64,000 bases of DNA from JABDMH01 sp965223105 (lineage in GTDB: Bacteria; Bacteroidota; Bacteroidia; Chitinophagales; Saprospiraceae): the NCBI GenBank assembly GCA_965223105.1, contig OZ244987.1:372001-436000 (forward strand), written 5' to 3'. The notes under the pieces were generated by a model. That model saw nothing but the letters and a program-made list of their open reading frames with translations, searched no databases and had not been told where the DNA came from. Positions 17,301 through 26,595 of the stretch are shown here, piece after piece. The position numbers and the translations under genes are program-made. How positions within the stretch are numbered: the stretch's first letter is position 1; each line of letters begins with the position of its first letter.

Positions 17301-20300
17301 CGAAGCGGCAGTCGAACGTGTGAGGGCGGCTGCGATGGCCATGCACTCCTCGGAAGACTTTCCGAGCGTTGTAGAGGTATTGCACACCCAGGTGGAGGCG
17401 TTGCAAGTCGAAGGATTCACCGGTGCGGCGATCGTGCTGGTGGATGAAACCGATATCGTCAGTATCTGGGACCTCTCTGATCCAGGTGGGATGGGAACAC
17501 CACAGACCTATCGTTGGTCGTTTGATCCCAGAAAGTACCCGGTGATGGGGGAAATTTGGCGGAGTTGGAAGGCTGGTGAGTCGTTTTTTGTGATGGAAAG
17601 CGACCTGGAGAAAGTCGAAGCAGGGCTGAAGGAGTTACGCGAAGTTTCCCCTGAGTTCCATGGCGTGGTCCAGAATGCAGTGCAGCAGGGTGAATATGAA
17701 ACCCAGTGGCACGCCTTTGCCAGTTTTTCGCGGGGTATGCTGGAGTTTGACTTCGTCGCTTCGCCAGGTGATGACCCCAGATTTATCCTCACTAAAATGA
17801 CTGGTGCGTTTGACTTGGCCTATCAAAGATACGAGGATCTGAAGCAGGCAGAGGCCCAGGCACGCGAAGCGCAGATCGAAACTGCCTTGGAGAGAGTACG
17901 GAGCCGAACCATGGGCATGCAGAGGAGTGATGAATTACAAGATGCTGCCATGTTGTTGTTCCAGCAGGTGCAAGCGTTAGGTATTCCGGTATTTGCTTCA
18001 GGATTCAACATCTGGGATGATGACCGGCAAGCCGCCACCGCCTGGATGGCCGGTAAGGAGCGTCTGCAACCACCCTTTAAAACATCCAGTTCAAAAGACA
18101 TTTTTCTGAGGATTCAACAAGCAGCAGAAAGTGGTGAATCATTATTTGTCGAAGAACAGCGCGATGACGCATTAAAGGCTCACTATGATTATATGCTTTC
18201 TATTCCTGTTTTTAAAGAAATAGCAGATAAAATGGCGACAATGGGGCAAGCGTTCCCAACATTTCAAATAATGCATTGTGCTTTTTTCTCCCATGGCTAT
18301 TTAATGTTCATTTCATTTGAACCTGTTCCATCAGCTCATGATATTTTCAAACGCTTTGCTAAAGTGTTTGAACAAACCTACACCCGATTTCTCGATTTGA
18401 AAAAAGCCGAAGCTCAGGCCAGAGAAGCTCAGATTGAGGCTGCCCTCGAACAAGTAAGAGCCTCCTCCATGGCCATGCATCAAAGTAATGAACTGGTAAA
18501 TACTGTAGCTGTAATGTTTGATCGTTTGCAGAAGCTCCAGTTCGGATTGGATGGAGCCGTTTTTTTGGGTATACCTGTTGCCGGAACCAGGGAAGCAGAC
18601 TATTGGTTGGCAGATACTTTACAGGCTTATCCCACCTGTTTCAGGTTACCTTACCATGACTCGCCACCGATTAAGGATATTTGGGCTGCTTATGAATCAG
18701 GAATTCAATTTATAAGTCGAATATATCCTTCCAGAGAAAAAAATCTCTGGTTCGAATATGCATTTAAGCATACTGCACTTAAGATTGTACCAGACGACAG
18801 AGTAAAATGGATCCTTGATCAGGAATATCTGAGTCAGACGATTCTCACTTCTGATCATTTTATACTCGGTATCCAATATCATTTTGAAAAAACGTTTTCG
18901 CAAGAGGAAGTGGATATTTTGAGAAGATTTTCCACTGTATTTCAACAGAGTTACACGCGCTTTCTCGACATCCAAAAAGCTGAAGCCCAGGCCAGGGAAG
19001 CTCTGATTGAAGCAGCATTGGAGAAAGTACGTAGTAAAGCAATGGCGATGCACGACAGCCGCGACCTTCCTGAAACGGCCAGCATTATCTTTACTGAGTT
19101 AAGAAAGTTGGGGCTTACCCCATTCCGTTCTGGTATCAGCTTACATAGTAAAAACGATCGAAAGAATCTTTTATACACAGCCACACAAACCAGCACTGGA
19201 GACCAATTATCTCTCGTAGGTTGGGCAATGTTGGATAATCACCCAGTTTTATCAAAAATCTATGATAGTTGGCTCGATGGCGAAGATTACTTTCCAGAAT
19301 TGGAGGGACAATTATTGAAATCCTACTATGAAATAATAGCACCTTCATTTAAAGTGCCAAGCGAACAGACCAAAATGAAGCAGTATGGTTACTTTATTCC
19401 CTTTACCAGCGGTTCGCTCTATGGGTGGGCCAGACAACCCGTGGACGAGGACCAGAAGAAAATCCTAAGACGTTTCGCCTCGGTGGCAGACCTAACCTTC
19501 AAGCGGTATTTTGATCTGCAAAAAGCAGAAAAGCAGGCACGCGAGGCTCGCATTGAAGCGGCATTGGAACGCATCCGTTCCCGCAGCATGGCCATGCAGC
19601 GCAGCGAAGAACTAACTGAAGTAGCTAACTTGTTAAACGAACAGGTGAGATCTTTGGGTACCAAAACCTGGGGCTGTGCCTTCAACATATACGGTGAAAA
19701 TGAATCCACAGAATGGTTTGGGACGGAAGCGGGATTAATGTCCCCGTATCCTACACCCAGAGAAGGTTTCTTTAAGCGCTACTATGAAAAGGGTCAAGTG
19801 GGAGAAACCTTGTACACAGAAGAATTTGCCGGTAAAAAATGTGCAGATCACTATGAGTATATGTGCACCCTTCCGGTTTTGGGAGAAATGTTGAGTAACA
19901 TTAAAGCTGCCGGACATTCTTTTCCCAGTTTTCAAATTGATCATGTCGCTTATTTTAAATATGGGTATTTGTTGTTCATCACCTTAGAACCTGCGCCTGA
20001 AGCTCACGATATTTTTAAACGTTTCGCCAAAGTATTTGAACAAACTTATACCCGTTTTCTGGATTTACAAAAATCAGAGGCTCAGGCAAGAGAAGCCTTC
20101 AAGCAAGCCTCTCTGGACCGGGTGAGGGCCGAAATCGCCTCGATGCGAAGTACTGAAGACTTGAGGCGGATCACACCATTGATCTGGCAGGAATTACAAA
20201 ATCTGGGTGTCCCCTTTTTTCGCTGTGGCGTCTTCATTGTGGATGATGACGCAAAGAAAATCGATTCGTATTTGTCCAATCCCGAAGGCGAATCTTTGGC

Positions 20301-21432
20301 TACCTGGCGATCTGAATACGATACCATACCCATATTTGCCGACACTGTCGCAGCCTGGAGGAGACAAGAGATCTATCAGACGGAATGGGATAAAGAAGCT
20401 TTCGTATCTTTTTCCCACACTTTAATCGACCAAGGACTGGTGGACAACCGCCAACGGTACCAGGCAGGAAAAGATGCGCCAGATCACCTGGTATTGCAAA
20501 TGGTACCCTTCAAACAGGGAATGTTGTATGTGGGAAGCGCTGATAAACTCAACGAGGGTCAAATTGACCTGGTGGAGTCTCTCGCCGGCTCCTTTTCGGT
20601 AGCCTATGCGAGGTATGAGGATTTTCGCGAATTGGAAAAGGCCAAGCAAAAGGTCGAAAAAACCCTGACGGAATTGCAGGCTGCCCAGTCCCAGCTTGTC
20701 CATGCGGAAAAAATGGCGTCACTGGGTGAACTCACTGCCGGGATAGCCCATGAAATACAAAATCCCCTGAATTTTGTGAATAATTTTTCCGATGTCAACC
20801 AGGAATTACTGGACGAATTATCTGAATCCATCAAGGTGCAAAATTGGGCAGAGGTAGAGGAAATATTGCAAAACCTTCGAGACAATGAAAATAAAGTAAT
20901 GCATCACGGCCGCAGGGCCGAAGAAATTGTCCGCAGTATGCTGTTGCACTCTAGAGGTAATGAAGGGGAAAAAGAACCCACCGACATCAATGCATTATGT
21001 GATGAATACCTGCGGTTAGCCTACCATGGATTTCGTGCCAAGGATAAAACTTTCAATGCTAAGTTCGACCTTGACCTTGACGAATCACTACCGAAAATAG
21101 AAGTGGTTCCCCAAGACTTCGGCAGGGTTTTATTGAATCTGATCAATAATGCCTTTCAGGCGGTGGCAAGAGTTAAAAATCCTCAAGTTATCGTTTCAAC
21201 AAAAAATCTTAATGGTGAAATACTGATCACTGTTACCGACAATGGTCCCGGTATTGCTGACAATATTAGAGATAAGATCTTCCAGCCTTTCTTTACCACC
21301 AAACCAACTGGGCATGGAACGGGCTTGGGATTGAGTCTGGCATATGATATTGTTAAAGCTCATGGTGGTGAGTTAAGTTTTGAGAACAAAGACACGGGAG
21401 GATCTCAATTTAGGATAATACTATCTGCTTGA
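14374..21432 (+). CDS. Giant cytosolic sensor histidine kinase with eleven tandem sensor units
   Basis: A 2352-residue protein. Eleven repeat units begin near residues 33, 223, 415, 604, 791, 976, 1168, 1354, 1545, 1727 and 1909, with spacing of 182-192. Each opens with a helical linker of the type REAQIEAALERVRSRSMAM followed by S and an acidic pair, continues into a variable alpha/beta sensor core, and closes with RFAKVFEQTYTRFLDLQKAE. The C-terminal kinase starts near residue 2092: HAEKMASLGELTAGIAHE with phospho-acceptor His near 2126, N box LINNAFQAV, G box TDNGPGIADNIRDKIF, then FFTTKPTGHGTGLGLSL. No signal peptide or membrane segment is visible, so it should be cytosolic. Core subtypes differ: units 4 and 5 share YCGNFSxGYLH, and units 7 and 10 share EPxPxAHDIFKRF. 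The ligands are unknown. No receiver domain or response regulator gene is nearby. Confidence 0.88.
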   Translation: MPDEIQDKKYSHLLQELEETKSTLEIVKREVEIERALDKIRSKTLSMQSSEDILSTAYEVFSVLEVLGIKPLRSGIGIVIDPDEREWEAWSITTDTQAKKIQTRSIFTSDVHWVSQGIFNHWKNQDSFWLYDLEGDALRDFVQSMPRNYIPTGERTGTLPSEVNRVVFHYSSFREGVVFVGTAAPLSTNEISILQRSTEVFALAYKRFLDLQNAEMLARESRIEATIERVRSRTMAMRNSEELREVVGEFFRQVQHLGIEIQMFVIFIFKPDSGLEWWGTEFGEEGLPHSYSIPPLNTFKDHPRARNLIKIREEKTPYQVFELSGQEKKSWDEFLLKNTGLRSLPGNIKKGMRALKRIVLCDAACSHGILEVAGPSALSEEEAQILQRFARVFEQTYTRFLDVQKAEAQAREAQIEAALEKVRARTMAMHHSTALREVVNELFQRMHPFGLAEWGFQIRIAKKDGSGFYAWLSTPEQRVLPERYEIPTLDHWALRKYWQIYQDQVPFDTIEVQDEDKRALDLLIFEESELRNLPDAVKENILSEDYVLFSVAAMKYGLLEAIDVKPKGEEEIDVLKRFAKVFEQTYTRFLDLQIAESQAREAQIEAALERVRSRSMAMYSSEELGDIANVLYQELIGLGISNFFNCGFIIVKEEEGEQYGWMTQPKGAFEHALNLPYPGDRVLQSRLEAWKKKLPVFIQEVGGKTLSRHLEYVAEHSHSQHQIETIMPFMPDPTYFYCGNFSEGYLHILTGEKLGSEAEIILARFTKVFEQTYTRFLDLKKAEEQAREAQIEAALERVRARSMAMQRSSELGEAAEVLYKQLLSLGLTFVRSGYALVDEKKNIQTLYMTAPGGVYIESYNMPLTGNKILDARYGSWKNKKTVFSQEVKGQDLIDHIEFVAPHFGSTNEKEIAENMPDPIIYYCGNFSHGYLHLHTVNFLSEEYKSIVARFTKVFEQTYIRFLDLQKAEEQAREAQIEAAVERVRAAAMAMHSSEDFPSVVEVLHTQVEALQVEGFTGAAIVLVDETDIVSIWDLSDPGGMGTPQTYRWSFDPRKYPVMGEIWRSWKAGESFFVMESDLEKVEAGLKELREVSPEFHGVVQNAVQQGEYETQWHAFASFSRGMLEFDFVASPGDDPRFILTKMTGAFDLAYQRYEDLKQAEAQAREAQIETALERVRSRTMGMQRSDELQDAAMLLFQQVQALGIPVFASGFNIWDDDRQAATAWMAGKERLQPPFKTSSSKDIFLRIQQAAESGESLFVEEQRDDALKAHYDYMLSIPVFKEIADKMATMGQAFPTFQIMHCAFFSHGYLMFISFEPVPSAHDIFKRFAKVFEQTYTRFLDLKKAEAQAREAQIEAALEQVRASSMAMHQSNELVNTVAVMFDRLQKLQFGLDGAVFLGIPVAGTREADYWLADTLQAYPTCFRLPYHDSPPIKDIWAAYESGIQFISRIYPSREKNLWFEYAFKHTALKIVPDDRVKWILDQEYLSQTILTSDHFILGIQYHFEKTFSQEEVDILRRFSTVFQQSYTRFLDIQKAEAQAREALIEAALEKVRSKAMAMHDSRDLPETASIIFTELRKLGLTPFRSGISLHSKNDRKNLLYTATQTSTGDQLSLVGWAMLDNHPVLSKIYDSWLDGEDYFPELEGQLLKSYYEIIAPSFKVPSEQTKMKQYGYFIPFTSGSLYGWARQPVDEDQKKILRRFASVADLTFKRYFDLQKAEKQAREARIEAALERIRSRSMAMQRSEELTEVANLLNEQVRSLGTKTWGCAFNIYGENESTEWFGTEAGLMSPYPTPREGFFKRYYEKGQVGETLYTEEFAGKKCADHYEYMCTLPVLGEMLSNIKAAGHSFPSFQIDHVAYFKYGYLLFITLEPAPEAHDIFKRFAKVFEQTYTRFLDLQKSEAQAREAFKQASLDRVRAEIASMRSTEDLRRITPLIWQELQNLGVPFFRCGVFIVDDDAKKIDSYLSNPEGESLATWRSEYDTIPIFADTVAAWRRQEIYQTEWDKEAFVSFSHTLIDQGLVDNRQRYQAGKDAPDHLVLQMVPFKQGMLYVGSADKLNEGQIDLVESLAGSFSVAYARYEDFRELEKAKQKVEKTLTELQAAQSQLVHAEKMASLGELTAGIAHEIQNPLNFVNNFSDVNQELLDELSESIKVQNWAEVEEILQNLRDNENKVMHHGRRAEEIVRSMLLHSRGNEGEKEPTDINALCDEYLRLAYHGFRAKDKTFNAKFDLDLDESLPKIEVVPQDFGRVLLNLINNAFQAVARVKNPQVIVSTKNLNGEILITVTDNGPGIADNIRDKIFQPFFTTKPTGHGTGLGLSLAYDIVKAHGGELSFENKDTGGSQFRIILSA

Positions 21433-21954
21433 GAGTATTTACAGGATACCTCTAATAACCTCTGAGTGAGATCGGTTTTGAAATATTTTGGATTTAGACC
21501 AGTACTCTGTCAAGTCAAAGATGTTAGTGAATTTTAATATGATTTTTGATGGAGTTCGAGGAGCAAAACACAGTCAGAGCCGAAGCTATGGCGAGGCTTT
21601 GCGACATCATCGACCGATTTTCGGCCATCAGGCCGAAATGATGATCCAATGGATCATCAAGGGAGATGACCGCGTCCTGCGGATGGGCATGCCGCTAAAA
21701 GAGATTAAAATTCTTGACAATATTTGGCTTGACAGAGTACTAACAGGCAAAGTGAGTGAGCATGGGCCCAAGTGCTCGGGCTATGTGATTGTAATGCAAC
21801 ATGGATAAATTCAAAAGATTCAAAAACAAATGGCGAAGCCATTGTCTCCGACCCACGAACAGGGTTTTTAGAGGTGCACTGAAATTAAAACAATGTGATA
21901 ATGTCGTTGCAGTACCAACGACAGTATTAAACGATCTTATCTGACGCCATTTAT
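21433..21954. other. Intergenic region containing a MITE-like element
   Basis: About 520 bp between the giant kinase and the broken kinase gene. It holds the terminal-inverted-repeat element at 21501-21741, a short hairpin AATGGC-GAA-GCCATT near 21830-21845, and an inverted repeat GTCGTTG/CAACGAC at 21903-21922 just before the next gene. A 106-codon frame across the element has no recognisable family and is not called. Confidence 0.5.
21501..21741. mobile_element. MITE-like element with 38-bp imperfect terminal inverted repeats
   Basis: The left end AGTACTCTGTCAAGTCAAA (21501-21519) and the right end TTTGGCTTGACAGAGTACT (21723-21741) are inverted copies, 18 of 19 identical. Similarity continues inward with differences to about 38 bp (21501-21538 against 21704-21741, both including a GAATTTTAAT core). 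The 241-bp interior has no transposase. No clear target-site duplication is visible in the flanks (TTAGACC and AACAGGC). It looks like a non-autonomous or internally deleted transposon. A 26-bp sequence matching its right end at 24 positions lies at 26410-26435. Confidence 0.6.
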
Positions 21955-23919
21955 ATGAATCGAGAAATAGAGTTCTATAAGAAAATCAAGTGCCAATATA
22001 CTTTCATATTCGTTGCGCTGTTGCAGCTATTTACTCATAGTCAAAATGTTGATCCAGGAATCTCCAATAACAGCTTTGAGCAAGAAGAACCATCAGAAAA
22101 TCCAGACTTGATCAGAGTCAATTACTGGAATAAACTTGCAAATTATCACAAATTCTTGCATCCTGACTCCGGCATATACTATTCGAGTAAAGCGCTAGAG
22201 TTATCAAGATCAATTTCATTTAGGGAAGGGGAGCTGTGGGCACTTGTATGGTTGGCTTTATCACACCAAACTCTGGAAAATTATACGATTGCCGTGCAAG
22301 TGAATTTAGAAGGGTTGCGGAAGGCTGAACAATGGGATTTGAAACGTCTTGAGGCTATATTCCTCATGGACCTTGCCATCTGTTATTTAAGGTCTGGTAA
22401 TTTCGAACGGGCCTTAACCTTCAGTCAGAAAGCTTTTACTCAATTCAAGTCAAGGAGAGAGGTACAATTTTCAGCAATTTCTGCATCAACAATTTGACGA
22501 TCTTACGGTGCACTAAATAATCCCGATTCGGCTTTTTTCTATGGCCATGAGGCCATTCGATTGGCTAGGCAAAATGAAATCAACTATTTTATCCATTGGA
22601 CTCTTTCGCGGATCGCTGAGACCCACAGAGATAATCAAAACCCGGATTCTGCCCTTTATTACTTTCAAAAGTCGAATATGGTAAACGATCAGGGTGCTCT
22701 GTCGGAGAAATCATATGATGCTCTTGAGATGGCCAAGTTATTTAGACTATTTGAGCAGAATGATTCAGCTATATCTTATGCAGAAGAGTCGTTACAAATA
22801 GCAATAGAACACAGTCTGTACCAACAAGTAGCAAACGCCTGCTATTTTTTGTCAGATTATTATGAAAAGGATGATCCGCTTAAGGCATTGCAATTTAGTA
22901 AAATGGCTATTATCTCAAAGGATAGTCTCGAGGAAATGCGAACTATGAAAGGTTTCACAGATTTAATTGATTTTGATGAACAGCAACGCCAGGAAGAAAT
23001 GCTGGCTGCTGAAGAGGAATTTAAAAATCAACTGAGAATGAATGCCTTACTCGGAAGTTCATTTACTCTTTTCGTGGTTGCTATATTCCTATATAGAAAT
23101 AACAGGTTGAAACAGAGATCTAAACAAAAGGTAGAAGTAGCCTATGAGCGATTAAAAACCACCCAGGCTCGGCTTATCCATGCAGAAAAAATGGCCTCAC
23201 TGGGTGAACTCACAGCAGGGATAGCCCATGAAATACAAAACCCCCTGAATTTCGTCAATAATTTTTCCGATGTCAACCAGGAATTGCTGGACGAATTATC
23301 CGAATCCATCAAGATGAAAAACTGGGTAGAGGTCGAGGAAATATTGCAAAACCTTCGAGAAAATGAAAATAAAGTAATGCATCACGGGCGCCGAGCCGAA
23401 GAAATTGTTCGCAGCATGCTATTGCACTCCAGAGGTAATGAAGGCGAAAAAGAACACACCGATATCAATGCATTATGCGATGAATACCTGCGATTGGCCT
23501 ACCATGGATTTCGTGCCAATGATAAAACTTTCAACGTCCATTATGAGCTTGATCTTGACGAATCCTTACCTAAAATAGAAGTGGTTCCCCAAGACATAGG
23601 CAGGGTTTTATTGAATTTAATCAACAATGCCTTCCAGGCAGTTGCAGGAGTTGAGCAACCCAAAGTTACCGTTGCAACCAAAAAATTAAATGGTAAAATA
23701 ATGATTACCGTAACTGACAATGGTCCGGGTATTCCTGATAATATTCGAGACAAGATCTTCCAACCTTTCTTTACCACCAAGCCCAGTGGGCAGGGAACGG
23801 GCCTGGGGTTGAGCCTGGCATATGATATTGTAAAAGGCCATGGGGGCAGGTTGAACGTAGCCCGCGAAGAAAGTAGTGGAACAGTCTTTTCATTTGAATT
23901 GCCACTGAATGAAATATAA
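21955..23919 (+). pseudogene. TPR sensor histidine kinase interrupted by an in-frame TGA
   Basis: One continuous frame of 655 codons is broken only by TGA at 22495-22497 (codon 181). Before it are a signal-like N-terminus (FIFVALLQLFTHSQ) and TPR-type helices (DSGIYYSSKALELSRSISF, RSGNFERALTFSQKAF). Directly after the stop the same frame continues with RSYGALNNPDSAFFYGHEA, matching the TPR of the next gene (SGQIDSAIFYGHKA). A membrane helix follows (NALLGSSFTLFVVAIFLY, near codon 365), then the kinase with His near codon 425 and boxes ending TGLGLSLAYDIVKGHGG. By its TPR setting the stop codon may replace GGA (NIG-R), a single-base change. It may be a recent pseudogene, a sequencing error or readthrough; a shorter kinase could start from TTG at 22561. 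It lies directly before the next kinase gene. Confidence 0.8.
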
Positions 23920-25825
23920 TATGAGGAAATCTTCTCTTCTTGTCATCATTTCGCTTATTGCCCTGGATTTGTTTTGCCAGATTGACGAAAAAGATAGTTT
24001 GCTGGCACTGCTGCATTCAGGAAAAAGGGATACCGCCAGAGTTCATCATCTCATTGCCTTGGCCAACCTCCACAACCAAAATTTGGAGCCTGACTCCGCT
24101 TTATTTTATGCCTACAAGGGAATCGAGTTATCAAAAGAGATCTCATATCAAAAGGGTGAAATTGCATCTAGCGAAATATTGGGCTGGACCTCCTGGAATT
24201 TAGGAAACTATCCTGTGAGCATTAAATGCGCTCCTGTGATCATCGACTACGCAAAGGCAATGCATGATACTGCTCAATGGATGGACGCTGTTGCACTCCT
24301 ATCTAATAGTTACAGAGATCAGGGTGAGTTCGAAGATGCCCGAAAGAGCTATTCGAACTTCCTTGCATTAGCAAAGACTTGGAACAACTGTGAATTCTGT
24401 GGCGTTGCTTATGCTGCCATAGGCTCAGTCTACTATGGCTTAGAAAAATACGACTCAGCTCTATTTTTTATTGAAAAGGGATTGTCTTACCCAGAGGGTT
24501 TTGCCTACGGATGGATGCTTATGATGGCTGGTAAAACCATGTCAAAACTGCACAAAGAAGATAAGGCTTTTGCTTACCTGCGAAAAAGTCTAAATCCATT
24601 GGAAGAAAGGCCCAACTTTAAAGACTTGACCAGTGCCTACTCCAATCTTTCATTTCTGTTTAATGCATCAGGCCAAATTGATTCAGCAATATTCTATGGG
24701 CATAAGGCCGTATCGATGGCTAAAGAATATGGTTTCAATAAGGAATTATTGGAAGGTTATGAGGCTCTATCCCAGGTTTACGAAGAGATCGATCCAGCCA
24801 AGGCATTGAATTTCTACAAACTGTCGGCAAGTGTTAGGAACACTATCTACAACCAGGAGAAACAAAGGCAGATTACTAGTTTTAAATTCAATGAGATATT
24901 TAAAGAGAATGAAATTAGGGCAGCGCAATCAGCTGCCAGAAACCAGCTGAGGCAAAATGCCTTATTGGGAAGTTTATTTACTCTAATAGTCGTTGCTTTC
25001 CTTTTGTTTAGGAATAGTAAAAATCAGAAAAAAGCAAAGCAAAAAATTGAGAATGCTTATGATCACCTCCGGGCCACTCAGTCTCAACTTATCCATAGCG
25101 AAAAAATGGCTTCGCTTGGTGAACTTACCGCTGGCATAGCCCATGAAATACAAAACCCGCTGAATTTTGTCAATAATTTTTCCGATGTCAACCAGGAATT
25201 GTTGGATGAACTATCTGAGTCCATCAAGATGCAAAACTGGATGGAGGTAGAAGAAATATTGCAAAACCTTAAGAAAAATGAAAACAAAGTGATGCATCAC
25301 GGGCGACGTGCCGAAGAAATCGTCCGCAGTATGCTGTTGCATTCCAGAGGTAATGAAGGGGAGAAGGAAAGCACCGATATTAATGCATTGTGCGATGAAT
25401 ACCTCAGATTAGCGTACCATGGATTTCGTGCCAGGGATAAATTTTTCAATGTACATCATGAGCTTGATCTTGACGAATCCTTACCTCAAATAGAAGTGGT
25501 TCCACAAGATATAGGCAGGGTTTTGTTGAATTTAATCAATAATGCGTTTCAGGCAGTAGCAGGAGTTCAGCAACCCAAAGTTACTGTATCCACCAAAAAA
25601 CTAAATGATGAAATAATAATTATTGTAAAAGACAATGGTCCCGGTATCCCTAACGGTATTAGGGATAAGATCTTCCAACCTTTCTTTACCACCAAACCGA
25701 CTGGGCAGGGAACGGGATTGGGTTTAAGCCTGGCATATGATATTGTCAAAGCACATGGGGGTGAACTCTTAGTCGAGACCGAGAAAAGTGCGGGATCAAA
25801 GTTCATCATAAAAATGCCCATTTAG
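23909..25825 (+). CDS. TPR-containing membrane sensor histidine kinase
   Basis: A 638-residue kinase. A signal peptide (KSSLLVIISLIALDLFC) is followed by about six TPR-like helical pairs (for example LEPDSALFYAYKGIELSKEI and SGQIDSAIFYGHKA) in the periplasm, one membrane helix near residues 350-368 (NALLGSLFTLIVVAFLLF), a coiled linker, and the kinase: HSEKMASLGELTAGIAHE with acceptor His near 412, N box LINNAFQAV, G box KDNGPGIPNGIRDKIF and TGLGLSLAYDIVKAHGG. The start at 23909 overlaps the upstream stop by 11 nt; ATG at 23921 is an alternative start with an equally good signal. The kinase region is almost identical to those of the two upstream genes. No response regulator follows. Confidence 0.9.
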   Translation: MKYNMRKSSLLVIISLIALDLFCQIDEKDSLLALLHSGKRDTARVHHLIALANLHNQNLEPDSALFYAYKGIELSKEISYQKGEIASSEILGWTSWNLGNYPVSIKCAPVIIDYAKAMHDTAQWMDAVALLSNSYRDQGEFEDARKSYSNFLALAKTWNNCEFCGVAYAAIGSVYYGLEKYDSALFFIEKGLSYPEGFAYGWMLMMAGKTMSKLHKEDKAFAYLRKSLNPLEERPNFKDLTSAYSNLSFLFNASGQIDSAIFYGHKAVSMAKEYGFNKELLEGYEALSQVYEEIDPAKALNFYKLSASVRNTIYNQEKQRQITSFKFNEIFKENEIRAAQSAARNQLRQNALLGSLFTLIVVAFLLFRNSKNQKKAKQKIENAYDHLRATQSQLIHSEKMASLGELTAGIAHEIQNPLNFVNNFSDVNQELLDELSESIKMQNWMEVEEILQNLKKNENKVMHHGRRAEEIVRSMLLHSRGNEGEKESTDINALCDEYLRLAYHGFRARDKFFNVHHELDLDESLPQIEVVPQDIGRVLLNLINNAFQAVAGVQQPKVTVSTKKLNDEIIIIVKDNGPGIPNGIRDKIFQPFFTTKPTGQGTGLGLSLAYDIVKAHGGELLVETEKSAGSKFIIKMPI

Positions 25826-25964
25826 ATCTCCATTCGTCTGCTGAGCAGAGCTATTCCACTTTTTGCACACCTTTTTTCTCTAGACAACACAGCGATGAAG
25901 AAGTAGGTTAGTGTCTGGTAAGGATAAGTGAAGAGAAGTTAAAACGTAATGGACAAAGGGCTCA

Positions 25965-26303
25965 TTAAATCTCAATCAGGATGGATGTGCCCTTGCTGTA
26001 ATCTTTGCAAGTCCATTGCCATGATTCATGCAATTTCAGTTTACCATTTTCCAATAATTCCGGGTTAGATTTACATTTTCCAGTCATAATTTCCCTTTGT
26101 TTGTTCACATGCTGATAACAGAGTTCCAGCTGGTCTTTCACTATTATTCCAACTAGAAAACCCTTGACAATTTGACCTCCACTATAATCTGCCCATATGA
26201 TATTGCCTTCTTGATGGTAGTGAAAAATGGTGTCTACCGTCACTTCGCCACTTTCAGCGTTTGCCTGAGACCTAAAGCTCCTATTGTTAAAATTGATTTC
26301 CAT
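25965..26303 (-). CDS. Small conserved protein often named n-acetylglutamate synthase
   Basis: A 112-residue protein beginning MEINFNNRSFRSQANAESGE with the recurring family segments TIFHYHQEGNIIWADYSGG, LVGIIVKDQLELCYQHVN and KLHESWQWTCKDYSKG. I recognise the family from Bacteroidota and Firmicutes, where it carries the automatic name n-acetylglutamate synthase although it has no GNAT fold. It is probably a small beta-barrel of unknown role. It is monocistronic, converging on the kinase run. Confidence 0.75.
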   Translation of the reverse strand: MEINFNNRSFRSQANAESGEVTVDTIFHYHQEGNIIWADYSGGQIVKGFLVGIIVKDQLELCYQHVNKQREIMTGKCKSNPELLENGKLKLHESWQWTCKDYSKGTSILIEI

Positions 26304-26409
26304 TTGCTTAAGATAATAATTTGGGTACCTCTATAATAAAACCCTGATTCTCAGTGCTACAGTGAGGATCTGCGACGGAGATATTTGCAAAATATGATCA
26401 AAGATAAAT

Positions 26410-26435
26410 GACAATAATTGGCTTGACTGAGTACT
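26410..26435. repeat. Solo sequence matching one end of the MITE-like element
   Basis: Twenty-four of 26 bases match 21716-21741 (GACAAT, then TTGGCTTGAC, then GAGTACT). No matching left end is visible within several hundred bases, so this may be a decayed copy or a shared insertion target. It lies 5 bp before the duplicated segment. Confidence 0.5.
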
Positions 26436-26440
26436 CAGCA

Positions 26441-26543
26441 TGCTATGGCTATTGCTCACTCAATTCGCCCCCTTTAACTATAAGATATTTCAAAACCGAT
26501 CTCATTCTGAGGTCATTAGAGGTGTCCATATGAAGATGAGTTG
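26441..26543. repeat. Direct repeat copy A
   Basis: Begins TGCTATGGCTATTGCTCACT and ends GAAGATGAGTTG. The second copy at 26596-26709 is almost identical apart from an internal short duplication. Confidence 0.85.
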
Positions 26544-26595
26544 TCACCCTTTCGATATACCATGGTGCTCTAATATTCAACGCAGCTGTAAAAAT

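Noticed and set aside
21488..21808. 106-codon frame across the MITE-like element
   Set aside because: It reads through both terminal repeats, resembles no transposase I know, and is better explained by the element structure.
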